Assembly (NCBI GenBank): GCA_002708345.1
Contig: PANG01000049.1
Coordinates: 5,166 to 28,443 of the forward strand
Source of the DNA: Planctomycetaceae bacterium
GTDB lineage: Bacteria; Planctomycetota; Planctomycetia; Pirellulales; Pirellulaceae
Direction: 5' to 3'
DNA: 23,278 bases
Shown: positions 1-8,764 of the stretch, in pieces
Layout: every line of letters starts with the position of its first letter
Position numbering within the stretch: position 1 is the first letter of the stretch
Program-made: the position numbers and the translations under genes
Notes under the pieces: generated by a model
The model's database searches: none
The model's input: the letters and a program-made list of their open reading frames with translations, nothing else
What the model was told of the DNA's origin: nothing

Positions 1-1439
1 ATCGCCGTTTCTTTTTCTTCCAGGCGGGCCAGCCGCTGCTCTTTCACCAGCCCGGCCTGGTAACCCCGTCGTGTCAGGCGGCGGTCCGCATTGTCCTGCC
101 GCAAGATCAGCCGGTACTCTGCCCTGCTGGTGAACATCCGGTACGGTTCATCCACGCTGCAGGTAACAAGGTCATCAATCAACACACCGATATATGCCTC
201 GTCCCGTCCCAGGACCAACGGATCGCGACCCTCAAGCTCGAGGGCGGCATTTGCACCGGCAATCAACCCCTGCGCTCCGGCCTCCTCGTAACCGGTAGTT
301 CCGTTGATCTGGCCAGCCAGGTAAAGTCCCCTGACCGCTTTACTCTCGAGCGTCGGCTGAAGCTGGTCGGGAGGACAAAAATCATATTCGACCGCGTACC
401 CATATCGCATGATCTCCGCGTTTTCCAGGCCTGGTATCAACCGCATGATCTGGTCCTGCACGTCCCGTGGCAGGCTGGTAGAGATACCATTGACATAGAT
501 TTCTTCGGTCTGCCGGCCCTCCGGCTCAAGGAACAGCTGGTGCTGGTGCTTGTCTGCAAAGCGGACGATCTTGTCCTCGATCGAGGGGCAGTAGCGAGGC
601 CCGCTTCCCGCGATCTGGCCACTGTACATCGGGGCCCGGTCCAGGTTATCACGGATTAACTGGTGGACCTGCTCGTTGGTATAGGTGATCCAGCAGGGAA
701 GCTGCTCGACCTGGAGACTGTCCGTCAGGAAGGAAAACGGTTGGGGATCATCATCTCCAGGTTGCCGCTCGGTACGCTCAAAATCAATCGTTCGTCCATT
801 GAGCCGTGGAGGGGTCCCGGTCTTGAACCTCTCCAGCCTGAAGCCGCGTTGCTCAAGTGCAGCGCTGAGGCCGCTGCTGGTGCCTTCCCCGGCCCGGCCA
901 CCAGCAGTCTTTGATTCACCGGTGTGCATCAGCGCCTGCAGGAAAGTACCGGTTGTCAGGATCACCGAGCGGGCACGGTAAACGGCGTCACCACGCACGA
1001 TCACTCCCAGCACCCGCTCCTTCCCGTTCACCGTTTCTGTCAACAGGTCCTCGACAAGCTCCTGCCTGAGAGTGACTCCCTCGGCCGACTCGACACGGTG
1101 CTTGATTTCCTGCTGGTAAGCTCGCTTGTCCGCCTGGGCCCGGGGGCTATGAACAGCCGGACCCTTGCGGCGATTAAGCAGTCGAAACTGGATACCGGTC
1201 CGATCGATTGTCTCGCCCATGATGCCACCAAGCGCATCGATCTCGCGGACAATCTGTCCCTTGCCAATTCCACCTATCGCCGGGTTGCAGCTCATCTGGC
1301 CAACGGTATCCAGGTTGCCGGTAAGCAGACCGACCTGGGCCCCACAGCGTGCAGCTGCCAGCGCCGCCTCGGTACCAGCATGGCCGGCGCCAACCACGAT
1401 GACGTCAAAGGTGTAGGTAACAGAATCCATCGCGGTCAT
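1..1439 (-). CDS. mnmG: tRNA uridine-5-carboxymethylaminomethyl modification enzyme MnmG (GidA), 3' part missing
   Basis: FAD-dependent enzyme that with MnmE installs the (carboxymethyl)aminomethyl group on wobble U34 of certain tRNAs in the cytoplasm. Reading the minus strand from ATG 1439 gives an open frame to the window edge (about 479 codons; the family is usually 610-630, so roughly 140 C-terminal residues lie outside). Visible signatures are the FAD dinucleotide-binding motif GAGHAGTE near residues 17-24, [14 protein letters not shown], the block [49 protein letters not shown], and TSRAEYRL followed by [10 protein letters not shown] second ATG at 1430 (MDSV) is equally possible because neither has a clear ribosome binding site. 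It is transcribed divergently from the hydrolase gene at 1530. The family call is certain; only the start is open. Confidence 0.97.
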   Translation of the reverse strand, partial: MTAMDSVTYTFDVIVVGAGHAGTEAALAAARCGAQVGLLTGNLDTVGQMSCNPAIGGIGKGQIVREIDALGGIMGETIDRTGIQFRLLNRRKGPAVHSPRAQADKRAYQQEIKHRVESAEGVTLRQELVEDLLTETVNGKERVLGVIVRGDAVYRARSVILTTGTFLQALMHTGESKTAGGRAGEGTSSGLSAALEQRGFRLERFKTGTPPRLNGRTIDFERTERQPGDDDPQPFSFLTDSLQVEQLPCWITYTNEQVHQLIRDNLDRAPMYSGQIAGSGPRYCPSIEDKIVRFADKHQHQLFLEPEGRQTEEIYVNGISTSLPRDVQDQIMRLIPGLENAEIMRYGYAVEYDFCPPDQLQPTLESKAVRGLYLAGQINGTTGYEEAGAQGLIAGANAALELEGRDPLVLGRDEAYIGVLIDDLVTCSVDEPYRMFTSRAEYRLILRQDNADRRLTRRGYQAGLVKEQRLARLEEKETA

Positions 1440-1517
1440 CGTAAAGCAGGTGCCGCAGCAGTGTAAAGCACGATGGAGAGAGATGCCTGGTGCTGGCATG
1501 CCGGTTCCCGGCTTGGG

Positions 1518-1523
1518 TATATT
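1518..1523 (+). promoter_or_regulatory. possible -10 element of the propeller/hydrolase gene
   Basis: TATATT lies seven bases ahead of the chosen ATG at 1530, so a start point at the usual distance would fall on or next to the ATG and make the mRNA nearly leaderless. No good -35 is present; the best is CTGGCA at 1493-1498, with an overlong 19-base spacer. No Shine-Dalgarno is visible before the ATG, which agrees with a leaderless start but does not prove one. Confidence 0.25.
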
Positions 1524-1529
1524 ACCAAC

Positions 1530-3755
1530 ATGAAAAAGAGACGAGAGAATGAGACCTTGTCGTTCCTGACCAGGCTGGCCTTGCTGAACATCCTGCTCCT
1601 GGGTGTCACCGCTGCATCCAGGGCTGCCGAACCGGCTTTCCAGGTTCACGCCATCAACGCGCGGTCAACCTACAGCGCCTGTGCCGCTTTCGACGTCAAC
1701 AAGGACGGCAGGATCGACGTGATCAGTGGGGGATTCTGGTACGAGGCCCCGGACTGGAAGAAGCACGTCATTCGCGACGTGCAGGTCATCCGTGGCCGTT
1801 ATGACGGTTACTCGCACCTGCCCATGGACATCAACCGGGATGGCTGGACAGATTATATCAGTGCGAACTATCGCAGCAGGGCAATCTACTGGATCGAGCA
1901 TCCGGGGAATTCTGGCGAGCCCTGGAAAAAACACCTGATTGATACTCCCGGCCACATGGAAACGGCACGGCTGTTCGACATTGACGGTGACGGAAACCTC
2001 GACGTGCTGCCCAATTGCATACGCCGCACAAGTGGCGAGCCGTTTGCCGAGTGGTGGGAGCTGGTCCAGGAGAAGAAAACAGGTCAGCCGCAGTGGGTTC
2101 GCCACCCCCTGCCTGCCGGGATCGCCGGCCACGGAATTGGCTTTGGGGATCTGGACGGGGATGGCCGTGGCGACATCGTCGGCCCACGAGGCTGGCTCAA
2201 GGCACCGGCCGATCCACGCGGTGGACGCTGGATCCTGAATTCTGATTTCGTGCTGGACCGGGACTGCGGGATCCCGATCCTGGTCCATGACGTGGATGGC
2301 GACGGGGACAATGATCTGGTCTGGGGCCGTGGTCATCGTTTTGGCCTCTACTGGCTTGAACAGGACACCAATACCGACGGCCGGAAAAACTGGCAGCGGC
2401 ACGCGATCGATACCAGCTGGTCGCAACCCCACTCGCTGCTACTGGCGGATATGGATAACGATGGCAACAAGGAGTTGGTTGCTGGCAAACGGTACATGGG
2501 CCATGACGGCAAGGACCCGGGGGAGTACGATCCGCTGGTCGCCTACTGGTACAAGTTCGACCCCGAGCAGGGTGCCTGGAAACGCCAGCTGATTTCCCCG
2601 GGTGGCCAGGCTGGCTTCGGCCTGGATCCCAAGGTCGTTGACCTGGATGGAGATGGAGACCTGGACCTTGTCGGGGCCGGCCGCAGTGGGCTTTACTGGT
2701 TCGAGAACCTGCTGGTCAACATGGACGGTGTCAGACCACTCCCCCTCGTTGTTCCACTCTATGACGACCATGCCCGGCTGCTGGTCCTGAAGGACAAGGA
2801 GGGAAAGGAACAGCAGGTCACAACGCCGGCCAAGCTGGCCATCCGGCGGACCCACCTGCTGGCTGGCATCGAGGAAGCAATGGGTGAGCTGCCCGGTTCG
2901 ATTCGCCGCGTGCCGCTGGAGATCCAGCTGATCGATGAAACAGAAACCGACAAGTACACAAGGAAACGAATCCGCTATACCGCCGAGGCGGGTGACCAGG
3001 TCCCGGCCTACCTGCTGATCCCCAGGAATCTGAGTGGCCCCGTGCCGGCGATGTTATGCCTTCACCAGACCACCGGAATTGGGAAGGACGAGCCAGCGGG
3101 CCTGGGCGGCCGGCCAACGCTTCACTACGCCCATGAACTTGCCGAGCGAGGTTATGTCTGCATCGTGCCAGACTATCCTTCGTTTGGAGAGTACTCTTAC
3201 GATTTCAAGCAACAGGGGGCGCACTATGCAAGTGGCTCGATGAAGGCGATCTGGAATAACATCCGGGCGATCGACGTGCTGGAGACGTTGCCGGAAGTCA
3301 ACCGGGACCAGATCGGGTGTATCGGTCATTCCCTGGGTGGCCATAATTCGCTCTTCACCGCCGCCTTCGAGCAGCGGATTCGTGCCGTTGTCACCAGTTG
3401 TGGCTTTACCGCTTTCCACCACTACTACGGCGGCAAGCTGGCTGGCTGGACCAGTGACCGTTACATGCCACGGATCCGCGAGATCTTCAAGAACGACCCA
3501 GACCAGGTTCCCTTCGACTTTTATGGCGTACTCGGTGCCATCGCACCTCGAGGCATCTTCATCAACGCGCCACTCCACGATAGCAACTTCGAGGTCGAGG
3601 GAGTCAGGAAAGTGGTCAAGGTAGTGAAAGGGGCTTACTCCATCCGGGATGCGGCCGGCAACCTGCAGGCGGTCTATCCTGACAGCGGCCATGATTTCCC
3701 GGACGACATCCGTCAACAGGCTTATCGCTGGCTGGATAGCCAGTTAAAGAAGTAA
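1530..3755 (+). CDS. secreted FG-GAP beta-propeller / alpha/beta-hydrolase fusion protein
   Basis: The predicted 741-residue protein is exported. It has a signal peptide at about 1-32 (charged MKKRRENE, hydrophobic core [11 protein letters not shown], cleavage near SRA). Residues about 40-395 carry seven D-x-[DN]-x-D-G calcium-binding repeats (starting near 55, 100, 150, 207, 254, 307 and 371), which suggests a seven-bladed propeller. Residues about 480-741 form an alpha/beta-hydrolase of the dienelactone hydrolase/acetyl-xylan-esterase type, with nucleophile elbow GHSLGG (Ser601), a late GHDFP (His721) and a candidate acid at Asp684 (PLHDSNF). Substrate is unknown; an ester on a polysaccharide or other extracellular polymer is plausible. 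The longer in-frame start at 1473 would put 19 residues before the signal peptide, so 1530 is preferred. It converges on the NfeD gene with 14 bases between stops. Domain calls are firm; specificity is not. Confidence 0.9.
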   Translation: MKKRRENETLSFLTRLALLNILLLGVTAASRAAEPAFQVHAINARSTYSACAAFDVNKDGRIDVISGGFWYEAPDWKKHVIRDVQVIRGRYDGYSHLPMDINRDGWTDYISANYRSRAIYWIEHPGNSGEPWKKHLIDTPGHMETARLFDIDGDGNLDVLPNCIRRTSGEPFAEWWELVQEKKTGQPQWVRHPLPAGIAGHGIGFGDLDGDGRGDIVGPRGWLKAPADPRGGRWILNSDFVLDRDCGIPILVHDVDGDGDNDLVWGRGHRFGLYWLEQDTNTDGRKNWQRHAIDTSWSQPHSLLLADMDNDGNKELVAGKRYMGHDGKDPGEYDPLVAYWYKFDPEQGAWKRQLISPGGQAGFGLDPKVVDLDGDGDLDLVGAGRSGLYWFENLLVNMDGVRPLPLVVPLYDDHARLLVLKDKEGKEQQVTTPAKLAIRRTHLLAGIEEAMGELPGSIRRVPLEIQLIDETETDKYTRKRIRYTAEAGDQVPAYLLIPRNLSGPVPAMLCLHQTTGIGKDEPAGLGGRPTLHYAHELAERGYVCIVPDYPSFGEYSYDFKQQGAHYASGSMKAIWNNIRAIDVLETLPEVNRDQIGCIGHSLGGHNSLFTAAFEQRIRAVVTSCGFTAFHHYYGGKLAGWTSDRYMPRIREIFKNDPDQVPFDFYGVLGAIAPRGIFINAPLHDSNFEVEGVRKVVKVVKGAYSIRDAAGNLQAVYPDSGHDFPDDIRQQAYRWLDSQLKK
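1692..2666 (+). repeat. seven FG-GAP/VCBS-type calcium-loop repeats within the hydrolase gene
   Basis: The encoded protein shows seven D-x-[DN]-x-D-G loops at irregular intervals of about 45-65 residues: [54 protein letters not shown] and DLDGDGDLD. Several are followed by a short hydrophobic strand ending in G or N. The DNA is only loosely repetitive (GAC/GAT-GG runs), so these are diverged protein repeats and not a recent tandem duplication. Confidence 0.85.
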
Positions 3756-3769
3756 CCTCTCGCAGGATA

Positions 3770-5290
3770 CTAGGATTTCGGCTGGTGCGTGCGGACCACT
3801 ACCCGGTTGCCCTGGATCTCCATGATCCGGACCTGATCCCCTGCATCCACGAAATCCCCCTCCGAGACGACATCGTAGAATTCCTCTTCAAATTCCACCT
3901 TGCCAGCCGGCCGCAGGGGCGTCTGAACAGTCCCTACCTGGCCCACCTCCAGAAGCTCGACATTTATCCCCTGGCCCGTGGTGGAAGTGAGGCGGGCGAC
4001 GTCGAGTGGCCCTCCCTCTCGTTCCGACGGAGAGAGCACCAGCCGGGACAGCAGCGGGATCTCTCCCAGGAAGCGTGTCAGGAATACCGAGAGACACACG
4101 AAACCAACTCCTGACCCAATCACCACCATCAGCGAGGCACCGGTGTTTCTCCATTCCGATGCCGTGGTGGGCATGAGATAATTCTGGCTCGCCATCACCA
4201 GCGAGCAAATGATCAGCAGGACTCCGGAAATGCCGGGCACTCCAAACCCCGGGATCAGGAGAACCTCCACAATCACGAAGAAGATACCAAGCAGGAACAG
4301 CACGACTTCCAGCCAGCCGGCGGTCCCTCCCAGGAATCGCCCCCAGAAGAAGAGAGAAAAGCAGAGGGTAGCAAGCAATCCGCCGATACTGATTCCCGGT
4401 GCCGAGAACTCGATAAACAGTGCCACCATTCCCACCATGAACAGCAAACCGGTGACAAGCGGCAGGTTGAGCACGAAAACAGTCATGTCGATCCAGTTCC
4501 TCTGCAGGAATCGCCACTCGGTCTCCAGGCCCATCTCGCGTGCCAGGCTGTCACGGTCTCCGGCAAGCATGCTGGCCAGCTGAAGATCGAACGCCTGCTC
4601 ACCGGTTACTTCCAGGTAGTCCTCATTATTTGGTTTAAAAACCTCTCCACGCTTTTCCCACTCTTCCGGCTTCCCGGTCGCTTCCAGCTCGTTATCCGTC
4701 ATGAAACGCTCTTCCCCTGTTTCCCGGTGCTGGACCCGGAAGACCACCAGCGTGTTATCGATCATCGCCTGGGCCAGTGCGGGTGAGCGACCGTTGCGCT
4801 CGGCCAGGTTACGAATCCTCGTACTCAGATCACTCCGGATCTTTTCAGGCACCGCCTGGAACTGGCCAAACTCGTCTGCATAGATCGGGCCAGCGTCACC
4901 CAGTCGGGCATTCGGATGCATCACGATCATGTCCGCGCCAAGAGACATGATCGCTGCCCCGCTCAGGGCCATCTCCGGCACCCAGGCGATCGTGGTGGCA
5001 AAGTCCACTGCCTCGAGCAACTCGGCACAGCGAAAGCTCGAATCGACTTCCCCTCCCGGGCTATCGATCTCGACCACCACCAGGTCCGCCCCCAGTTTCC
5101 GTGCCCGCTGCAGCTGCCGCTGCAGAATTTTTTCCGTGAAAGGAAAGATCGGTCCCTCGAAGCGAATCAGCACCCCCTGCTTGTGGACCCTGGCCAGGTC
5201 GTCGGCTGAAAACGCCGGGCCACAGGCTAGCAGTCCGGCCAGCACGGCAAACGGAAGAAGACGCCCGGAAAGATCAGTTTTCGAAAACAT
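3770..5290 (-). CDS. long-form NfeD membrane-bound ClpP-class serine protease
   Basis: The 506-residue protein has the full NfeD1b architecture. A signal peptide ends near AFS at 26-28. A ClpP/SppA-like protease domain covers about 35-255, with IDSPGG at 75-80, ALSGAAIMSLGAD giving nucleophile Ser110, and probable general base Lys150 in VPEKIRSD. About five membrane helices lie between 271 and 405, and a soluble OB-fold domain fills about 447-503. Characterised relatives such as archaeal PH1510 use a Ser-Lys dyad and cleave a partner stomatin. NfeD genes usually sit next to a stomatin/SPFH gene, but none is in this window. The gene starts at ATG 5290, divergent from the DUF1611 gene. Role in membrane protein quality control is inferred from the family. 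Confidence 0.92.
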   Translation of the reverse strand: MFSKTDLSGRLLPFAVLAGLLACGPAFSADDLARVHKQGVLIRFEGPIFPFTEKILQRQLQRARKLGADLVVVEIDSPGGEVDSSFRCAELLEAVDFATTIAWVPEMALSGAAIMSLGADMIVMHPNARLGDAGPIYADEFGQFQAVPEKIRSDLSTRIRNLAERNGRSPALAQAMIDNTLVVFRVQHRETGEERFMTDNELEATGKPEEWEKRGEVFKPNNEDYLEVTGEQAFDLQLASMLAGDRDSLAREMGLETEWRFLQRNWIDMTVFVLNLPLVTGLLFMVGMVALFIEFSAPGISIGGLLATLCFSLFFWGRFLGGTAGWLEVVLFLLGIFFVIVEVLLIPGFGVPGISGVLLIICSLVMASQNYLMPTTASEWRNTGASLMVVIGSGVGFVCLSVFLTRFLGEIPLLSRLVLSPSEREGGPLDVARLTSTTGQGINVELLEVGQVGTVQTPLRPAGKVEFEEEFYDVVSEGDFVDAGDQVRIMEIQGNRVVVRTHQPKS

Positions 5291-5333
5291 GGCTGAACGG
5301 GACCTGGTGAAAACGACAGAGCCTGGAACACTG

Positions 5334-5339
5334 ATTATA
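5334..5339 (-). promoter_or_regulatory. possible -10 element upstream of the NfeD gene
   Basis: Read on the minus strand this is a perfect TATAAT, 44 bases ahead of the ATG at 5290, in the 170-base divergent gap. No convincing -35 stands 16-18 bases upstream, so the call rests on the -10 and its position alone. Confidence 0.3.
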
Positions 5340-5460
5340 GGCGATCGGCAATTGCTGTGGGTTCTGGCAACCCTGGCAAGAGGCCGATATATTCGAGCAG
5401 ACGACGGGGGACAACAGTTCGGAAAGGCCTACCCTGTTTCGCTCTGCAAGGAACAAGAAC

Positions 5461-6513
5461 ATGTCACGTAAGATGGTCATTTTGACCGAGGGCTATTCCA
5501 ACCCTCACACGGCCAAGACAGCCTGCAGCGTGATCCGCTACCGGCGAGATGAAGTGGTGGCAGTGCTGGACAGCACGCAGGCGGGTGCCGACTGCAGCGG
5601 CACGCTGGGGGTCGCTCCGGGCATCACCTTTATCTCAAGCCTGGATGAAGCCCCCGGGGCCAACACGCTGCTGATCGGCATCGCCCCTCCCGGGGGACAG
5701 ATCCCCGATGCCTGGCGGAGGATTGTCCTCTCGGCCATCGAGCGCGGGATGGATGTCATCTCCGGTCTGCATGATTTCATTTCGGAGGATGAACAGTTTT
5801 CCAGTGCCGCACGGAAAAAGGATGTGCAACTGGTGGATGTCCGCAAGGTCGACATGCAGACCATTGCCCGCAGGCCCGGGTTTCGTGAGGGTTGTTTCCG
5901 GGTTCACACCGTGGGACATGACTGCAGCGTGGGCAAGATGGTCACCGCTATCGAGATTACCAACGGGCTCAAGACACGTGGACACGATGCCAAGTTCCTG
6001 GCAACCGGCCAGACCGGCATCATGGTGGAGGGAGATGGATACCCGCTGGACCGGGTGATTGCCGATTTTGTTAGTGGAGCAACCGAGCGACTGGTGCTGG
6101 AGAATGAACATCACGAGGTTCTTGTCATCGAGGGCCAGGGAAGCCTGGTCCACCCTTCCTACTCGGCCGTCACACTGGGAATCCTGCACGGGGCACTGCC
6201 CCATGCCCTGGTCCTCTGCTTCGAGGTTGGCAGGGAAGGAATCACCGGCGTGGAACATGTTCCCATCCCCTCGCTCTCCCGCATTATCGAGATCAACGAG
6301 ATGATGGCTGGACTCTGCCAACCCTGCCCGGTGGTGGCGGTCGCCATGAACGGGCGACGTCTGAAGGAGGAGGAAGCCGAGGAGCACCGGCTCCAGGTCG
6401 AGGACGAACTGCAGTTGCCGGTGGCCGATATCTTTCGTGATGGCCCGGAACGGATTATCGATGCGGTCCAGCAGGCTCGCCAGGACTGGCTGGCGGGAGA
6501 TGGGAACGAGTAA
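5461..6513 (+). CDS. dgcN: DUF1611 family protein, probable D-glutamate N-acetyltransferase DgcN
   Basis: A cytoplasmic protein of 350 residues with the DUF1611 layout: an N-terminal Rossmann-like half (about 1-140) and a C-terminal P-loop half. The latter has the modified Walker A motif VGHDCSVGKM (151-160), a loop GQTGIM (183-188) and a Walker-B-like strand VLVIEGQGSLVHPSYS (220-235). From memory of the literature on marine bacteria, DgcN of this family acetylates D-glutamate and its partner DgcA, an enolase-superfamily racemase, converts the product to N-acetyl-L-glutamate. The next gene here is exactly such an enzyme, starting within this gene's stop codon (TAATG). That coupling supports the assignment, but activity is inferred. 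The protein starts at ATG 5461 with AAGGAAC about 8 bases upstream as a possible binding site. Confidence 0.8.
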   Translation: MSRKMVILTEGYSNPHTAKTACSVIRYRRDEVVAVLDSTQAGADCSGTLGVAPGITFISSLDEAPGANTLLIGIAPPGGQIPDAWRRIVLSAIERGMDVISGLHDFISEDEQFSSAARKKDVQLVDVRKVDMQTIARRPGFREGCFRVHTVGHDCSVGKMVTAIEITNGLKTRGHDAKFLATGQTGIMVEGDGYPLDRVIADFVSGATERLVLENEHHEVLVIEGQGSLVHPSYSAVTLGILHGALPHALVLCFEVGREGITGVEHVPIPSLSRIIEINEMMAGLCQPCPVVAVAMNGRRLKEEEAEEHRLQVEDELQLPVADIFRDGPERIIDAVQQARQDWLAGDGNE

Positions 6514-7553
6514 TGGAGTTGATCCTGCACCGCTTCGAACTTCCCCTGCAGCACACCTTCACAATTTCTCGTGGGTCGGTCGACGTGCAGGAGACAATGA
6601 TTGTCGAATTGAGGCACGGTGGCCTGGCAGGATTTGGGGAGGCAACCACCAACTCCTACTACAATGCCACCCTCGAGCAGATGGTGGCGGACCTCCGCCG
6701 CATCGAGCCGCTGGTTGCAGATTCCACGCCGGAGGATCCAGGACAGTTCTGGCAGCAGGCCCGGGAGGAACTGGCCGACAACCCGTTCGCCCATTGTGCG
6801 CTCGACATGGCGATGCACGATCTCTGGGGCAAGGTGCGAGGAGAACCGGTCTACCAGCTGTGGGGTTTGTCGACCGATTCGGTCCCGGCAAGCAACTACA
6901 CGATCGGCATCGACTCGATCGACGTGATGGTGGAGAAAATGCAACAGCAGGCAGGCTGGCCGATCTACAAGATCAAGCTGGGGACTCCCCATGACCTGGA
7001 AATCATCGCCGCGCTGCGCGAGCACACCGATGCCGTCTTCCGTGTCGACGCCAACTGTGCCTGGAGCGTGGAGGAGACAATCGAGAACTCCGGTGCAATG
7101 CGAGAGCTTGGAGTGGAGTTTATCGAGCAGCCGTTGCCTGCCGAGCAGCGGGATGAGATGCCGCACGTCAAGCAACACTCGCTGCTGCCACTGGTGGCGG
7201 ATGAAAGTTGCATCGTGGAAGCTGACGTGGATCGCTGCGCCGAGGGCTTTGACGTGGTCAATATCAAGCTGGTGAAGTGTGCGGGCCTGACACCGGCACG
7301 GCGGATGATCCAGCGGGCACAGGAGCTGGGGCTGAAGGTCATGGTGGGCTGCATGACCGAATCGACCGTTGGCATTTCCGCCATTGCACAACTGTTGCCG
7401 ATGCTTGATTACGTCGACATGGACGGTGCCGCATTGCTGGCCGAGGATATCGCCGACGGGGTGAAAGTAAAGCAGGGGATCTGTCACTACCCCGATGTCC
7501 CAGGATGTGGAGTCTCCCTGCTCAAGGACGGGAAGATCCCTGTCACGGAGTGA
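6513..7553 (+). CDS. dgcA: enolase-superfamily dipeptide epimerase / N-acetyl-D-glutamate racemase-like enzyme
   Basis: The 346-residue protein has the muconate-lactonizing-enzyme fold and every expected active-site group: acid/base lysines Lys155 (KIK) and Lys252 (NIK), and metal ligands Asp179 (VDANCAW), Glu205 (IEQPLP) and Asp230 (VADES). It is therefore expected to racemise or epimerise an amino-acid alpha carbon by proton abstraction. A D-x-D pair at 302 and 304 (VDMDGA) is known in L-Ala-D/L-Glu epimerases, where it binds the dipeptide amino group. That leaves two readings: a murein-dipeptide epimerase, or DgcA acting on N-acetyl-glutamate as its coupled DUF1611 partner suggests. The start codon shares a base with the preceding stop. 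The superfamily is certain; substrate and symbol are tentative. Confidence 0.85.
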   Translation: MELILHRFELPLQHTFTISRGSVDVQETMIVELRHGGLAGFGEATTNSYYNATLEQMVADLRRIEPLVADSTPEDPGQFWQQAREELADNPFAHCALDMAMHDLWGKVRGEPVYQLWGLSTDSVPASNYTIGIDSIDVMVEKMQQQAGWPIYKIKLGTPHDLEIIAALREHTDAVFRVDANCAWSVEETIENSGAMRELGVEFIEQPLPAEQRDEMPHVKQHSLLPLVADESCIVEADVDRCAEGFDVVNIKLVKCAGLTPARRMIQRAQELGLKVMVGCMTESTVGISAIAQLLPMLDYVDMDGAALLAEDIADGVKVKQGICHYPDVPGCGVSLLKDGKIPVTE

Positions 7554-7654
7554 CGGGATGTCGGCATGGGCTGACACCGATGATTGATCCATACCGGTTT
7601 CCTTGCGGTCGGAATCGGTTAGCCTGCTCCCTGGCTTCTGCCGGGGGGAAGGGA

Positions 7655-8764
7655 ATGGACTCGAGATCACCAACGGAAAAGGAACTGCTCTCCAGCATCC
7701 AGCTGTCACTGGTCAAGGGGATTGGCCCCTGCCGCTTTGCCGAGCTGGTCAGTCATTACGGCTCGGCCTGCCAGGTCCTGGAACGGCGTGCGGATCTTCA
7801 CGGCGTGCCGGAAGACCAGGTCCAGTTTCTTCATTCCCAGGAGAATCGTGACCAGGCAGCGAAGATCCTGGCATACTGCCACTCCTCGAACATCGAAGTC
7901 CTGGTCTCTCATTCGGATCAGTATCCGCCCCTGCTGAGGGAAATCCACGACCCTCCACCCTTGTTGTTTATCCGCGGGAACCGCTTGCCACGAGACGATC
8001 TTTCGCTGGCCATCGTGGGAACTCGATTCGCCTCACCGTATGGCCTGGAAATGGCACGGCGTTTCTCGACAGCTGCCGCCCAGGTCGGATTTACCGTGGT
8101 CAGCGGCCTGGCCCGGGGAATCGACGGCATGGCCCATCAAGCGGCACTCGCTGCAGGGGGCCGCACGATTGCCGTCCTCGGCGGCGGTCTGGACCGTGTC
8201 TACCCGGCGGAGCACGGTTCCCTGGCTCAGCAGGCAGCCGAGGCGGGCATGCTGATGAGTGAATTGCCGCCACTGGCCAGCCCCACCGCCGGCGCCTTCC
8301 CCCGTCGCAATCGCTTGATCAGCGGCATGGCACTGGGAGTGATCGTGGTCGAGGCACCCCGGCGGTCCGGTGCCCTGATCACGGCCCAGCTCGCCCTGGA
8401 ACAGGGTCGCGAGGTATTTGCTATCCCCGGCCAGATCGATCGTGAGAGCAGTCGTGGCTGTCACCAGTTGCTCCGTGACGGAGCGGTGCTGGTGGAATCG
8501 GTGAGCCAGGTGATCGAGGAACTTGGGCCCCTGGCCAGGACCACCAGCGACAGGGACGGGCACCGGGTGAAACGCCCTGCCGAGCTGGACCTGAACGAGC
8601 TGGAACGCACGGTGCTGGACGCGATCGGAGAGGGCCTCACTTCCATTGACCAGGTGATCCGCTCCAGCGGCCTTCCAGCCGCGCAGGTACTGGCGGTGCT
8701 GAGCGTACTGGAAGTCCGCCTGCTGGTGTCACGCGAAGCGGGCCAGCAACTGAGACGCTGCTAG
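7655..8764 (+). CDS. dprA: DNA processing protein DprA
   Basis: DprA binds incoming single-stranded DNA and loads RecA during natural transformation. The 369-residue protein has an N-terminal SAM-like helical region (about 8-75), a Rossmann-fold core with SGLARGIDGMAHQAAL (150-165), FPRRNRLISG (216-225) and RSGALITAQLALEQGREVFAIPG (237-259), and a C-terminal winged helix (about 305-369). The ATG at 7655 is preferred because the purine-rich GGGGGGAAGGGA stands just ahead and the protein then begins as relatives do. An in-frame ATG at 7505 would overlap the epimerase end and add 50 unrelated residues. It follows the epimerase after about 100 bases without an obvious promoter or terminator. Its stop overlaps the stop of the convergent dehydrogenase gene. 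Confidence 0.95.
   Translation: MDSRSPTEKELLSSIQLSLVKGIGPCRFAELVSHYGSACQVLERRADLHGVPEDQVQFLHSQENRDQAAKILAYCHSSNIEVLVSHSDQYPPLLREIHDPPPLLFIRGNRLPRDDLSLAIVGTRFASPYGLEMARRFSTAAAQVGFTVVSGLARGIDGMAHQAALAAGGRTIAVLGGGLDRVYPAEHGSLAQQAAEAGMLMSELPPLASPTAGAFPRRNRLISGMALGVIVVEAPRRSGALITAQLALEQGREVFAIPGQIDRESSRGCHQLLRDGAVLVESVSQVIEELGPLARTTSDRDGHRVKRPAELDLNELERTVLDAIGEGLTSIDQVIRSSGLPAAQVLAVLSVLEVRLLVSREAGQQLRRC

Noticed and set aside
924..1466. Plus-strand open frame of 180 codons near the left end
   Set aside because: It is antisense to the strongly conserved N-terminal part of mnmG.
1665..2432. Minus-strand open frame of 255 codons inside the FG-GAP repeat region
   Set aside because: The repetitive GAC/GAT-GG codons of the sense gene keep the antisense frame open; it has no independent support.
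6159..7709. Minus-strand open frame of 516 codons opposite the epimerase
   Set aside because: Antisense to two well-supported genes and the dprA start; composition is typical of a high-GC shadow frame and no family feature is visible.
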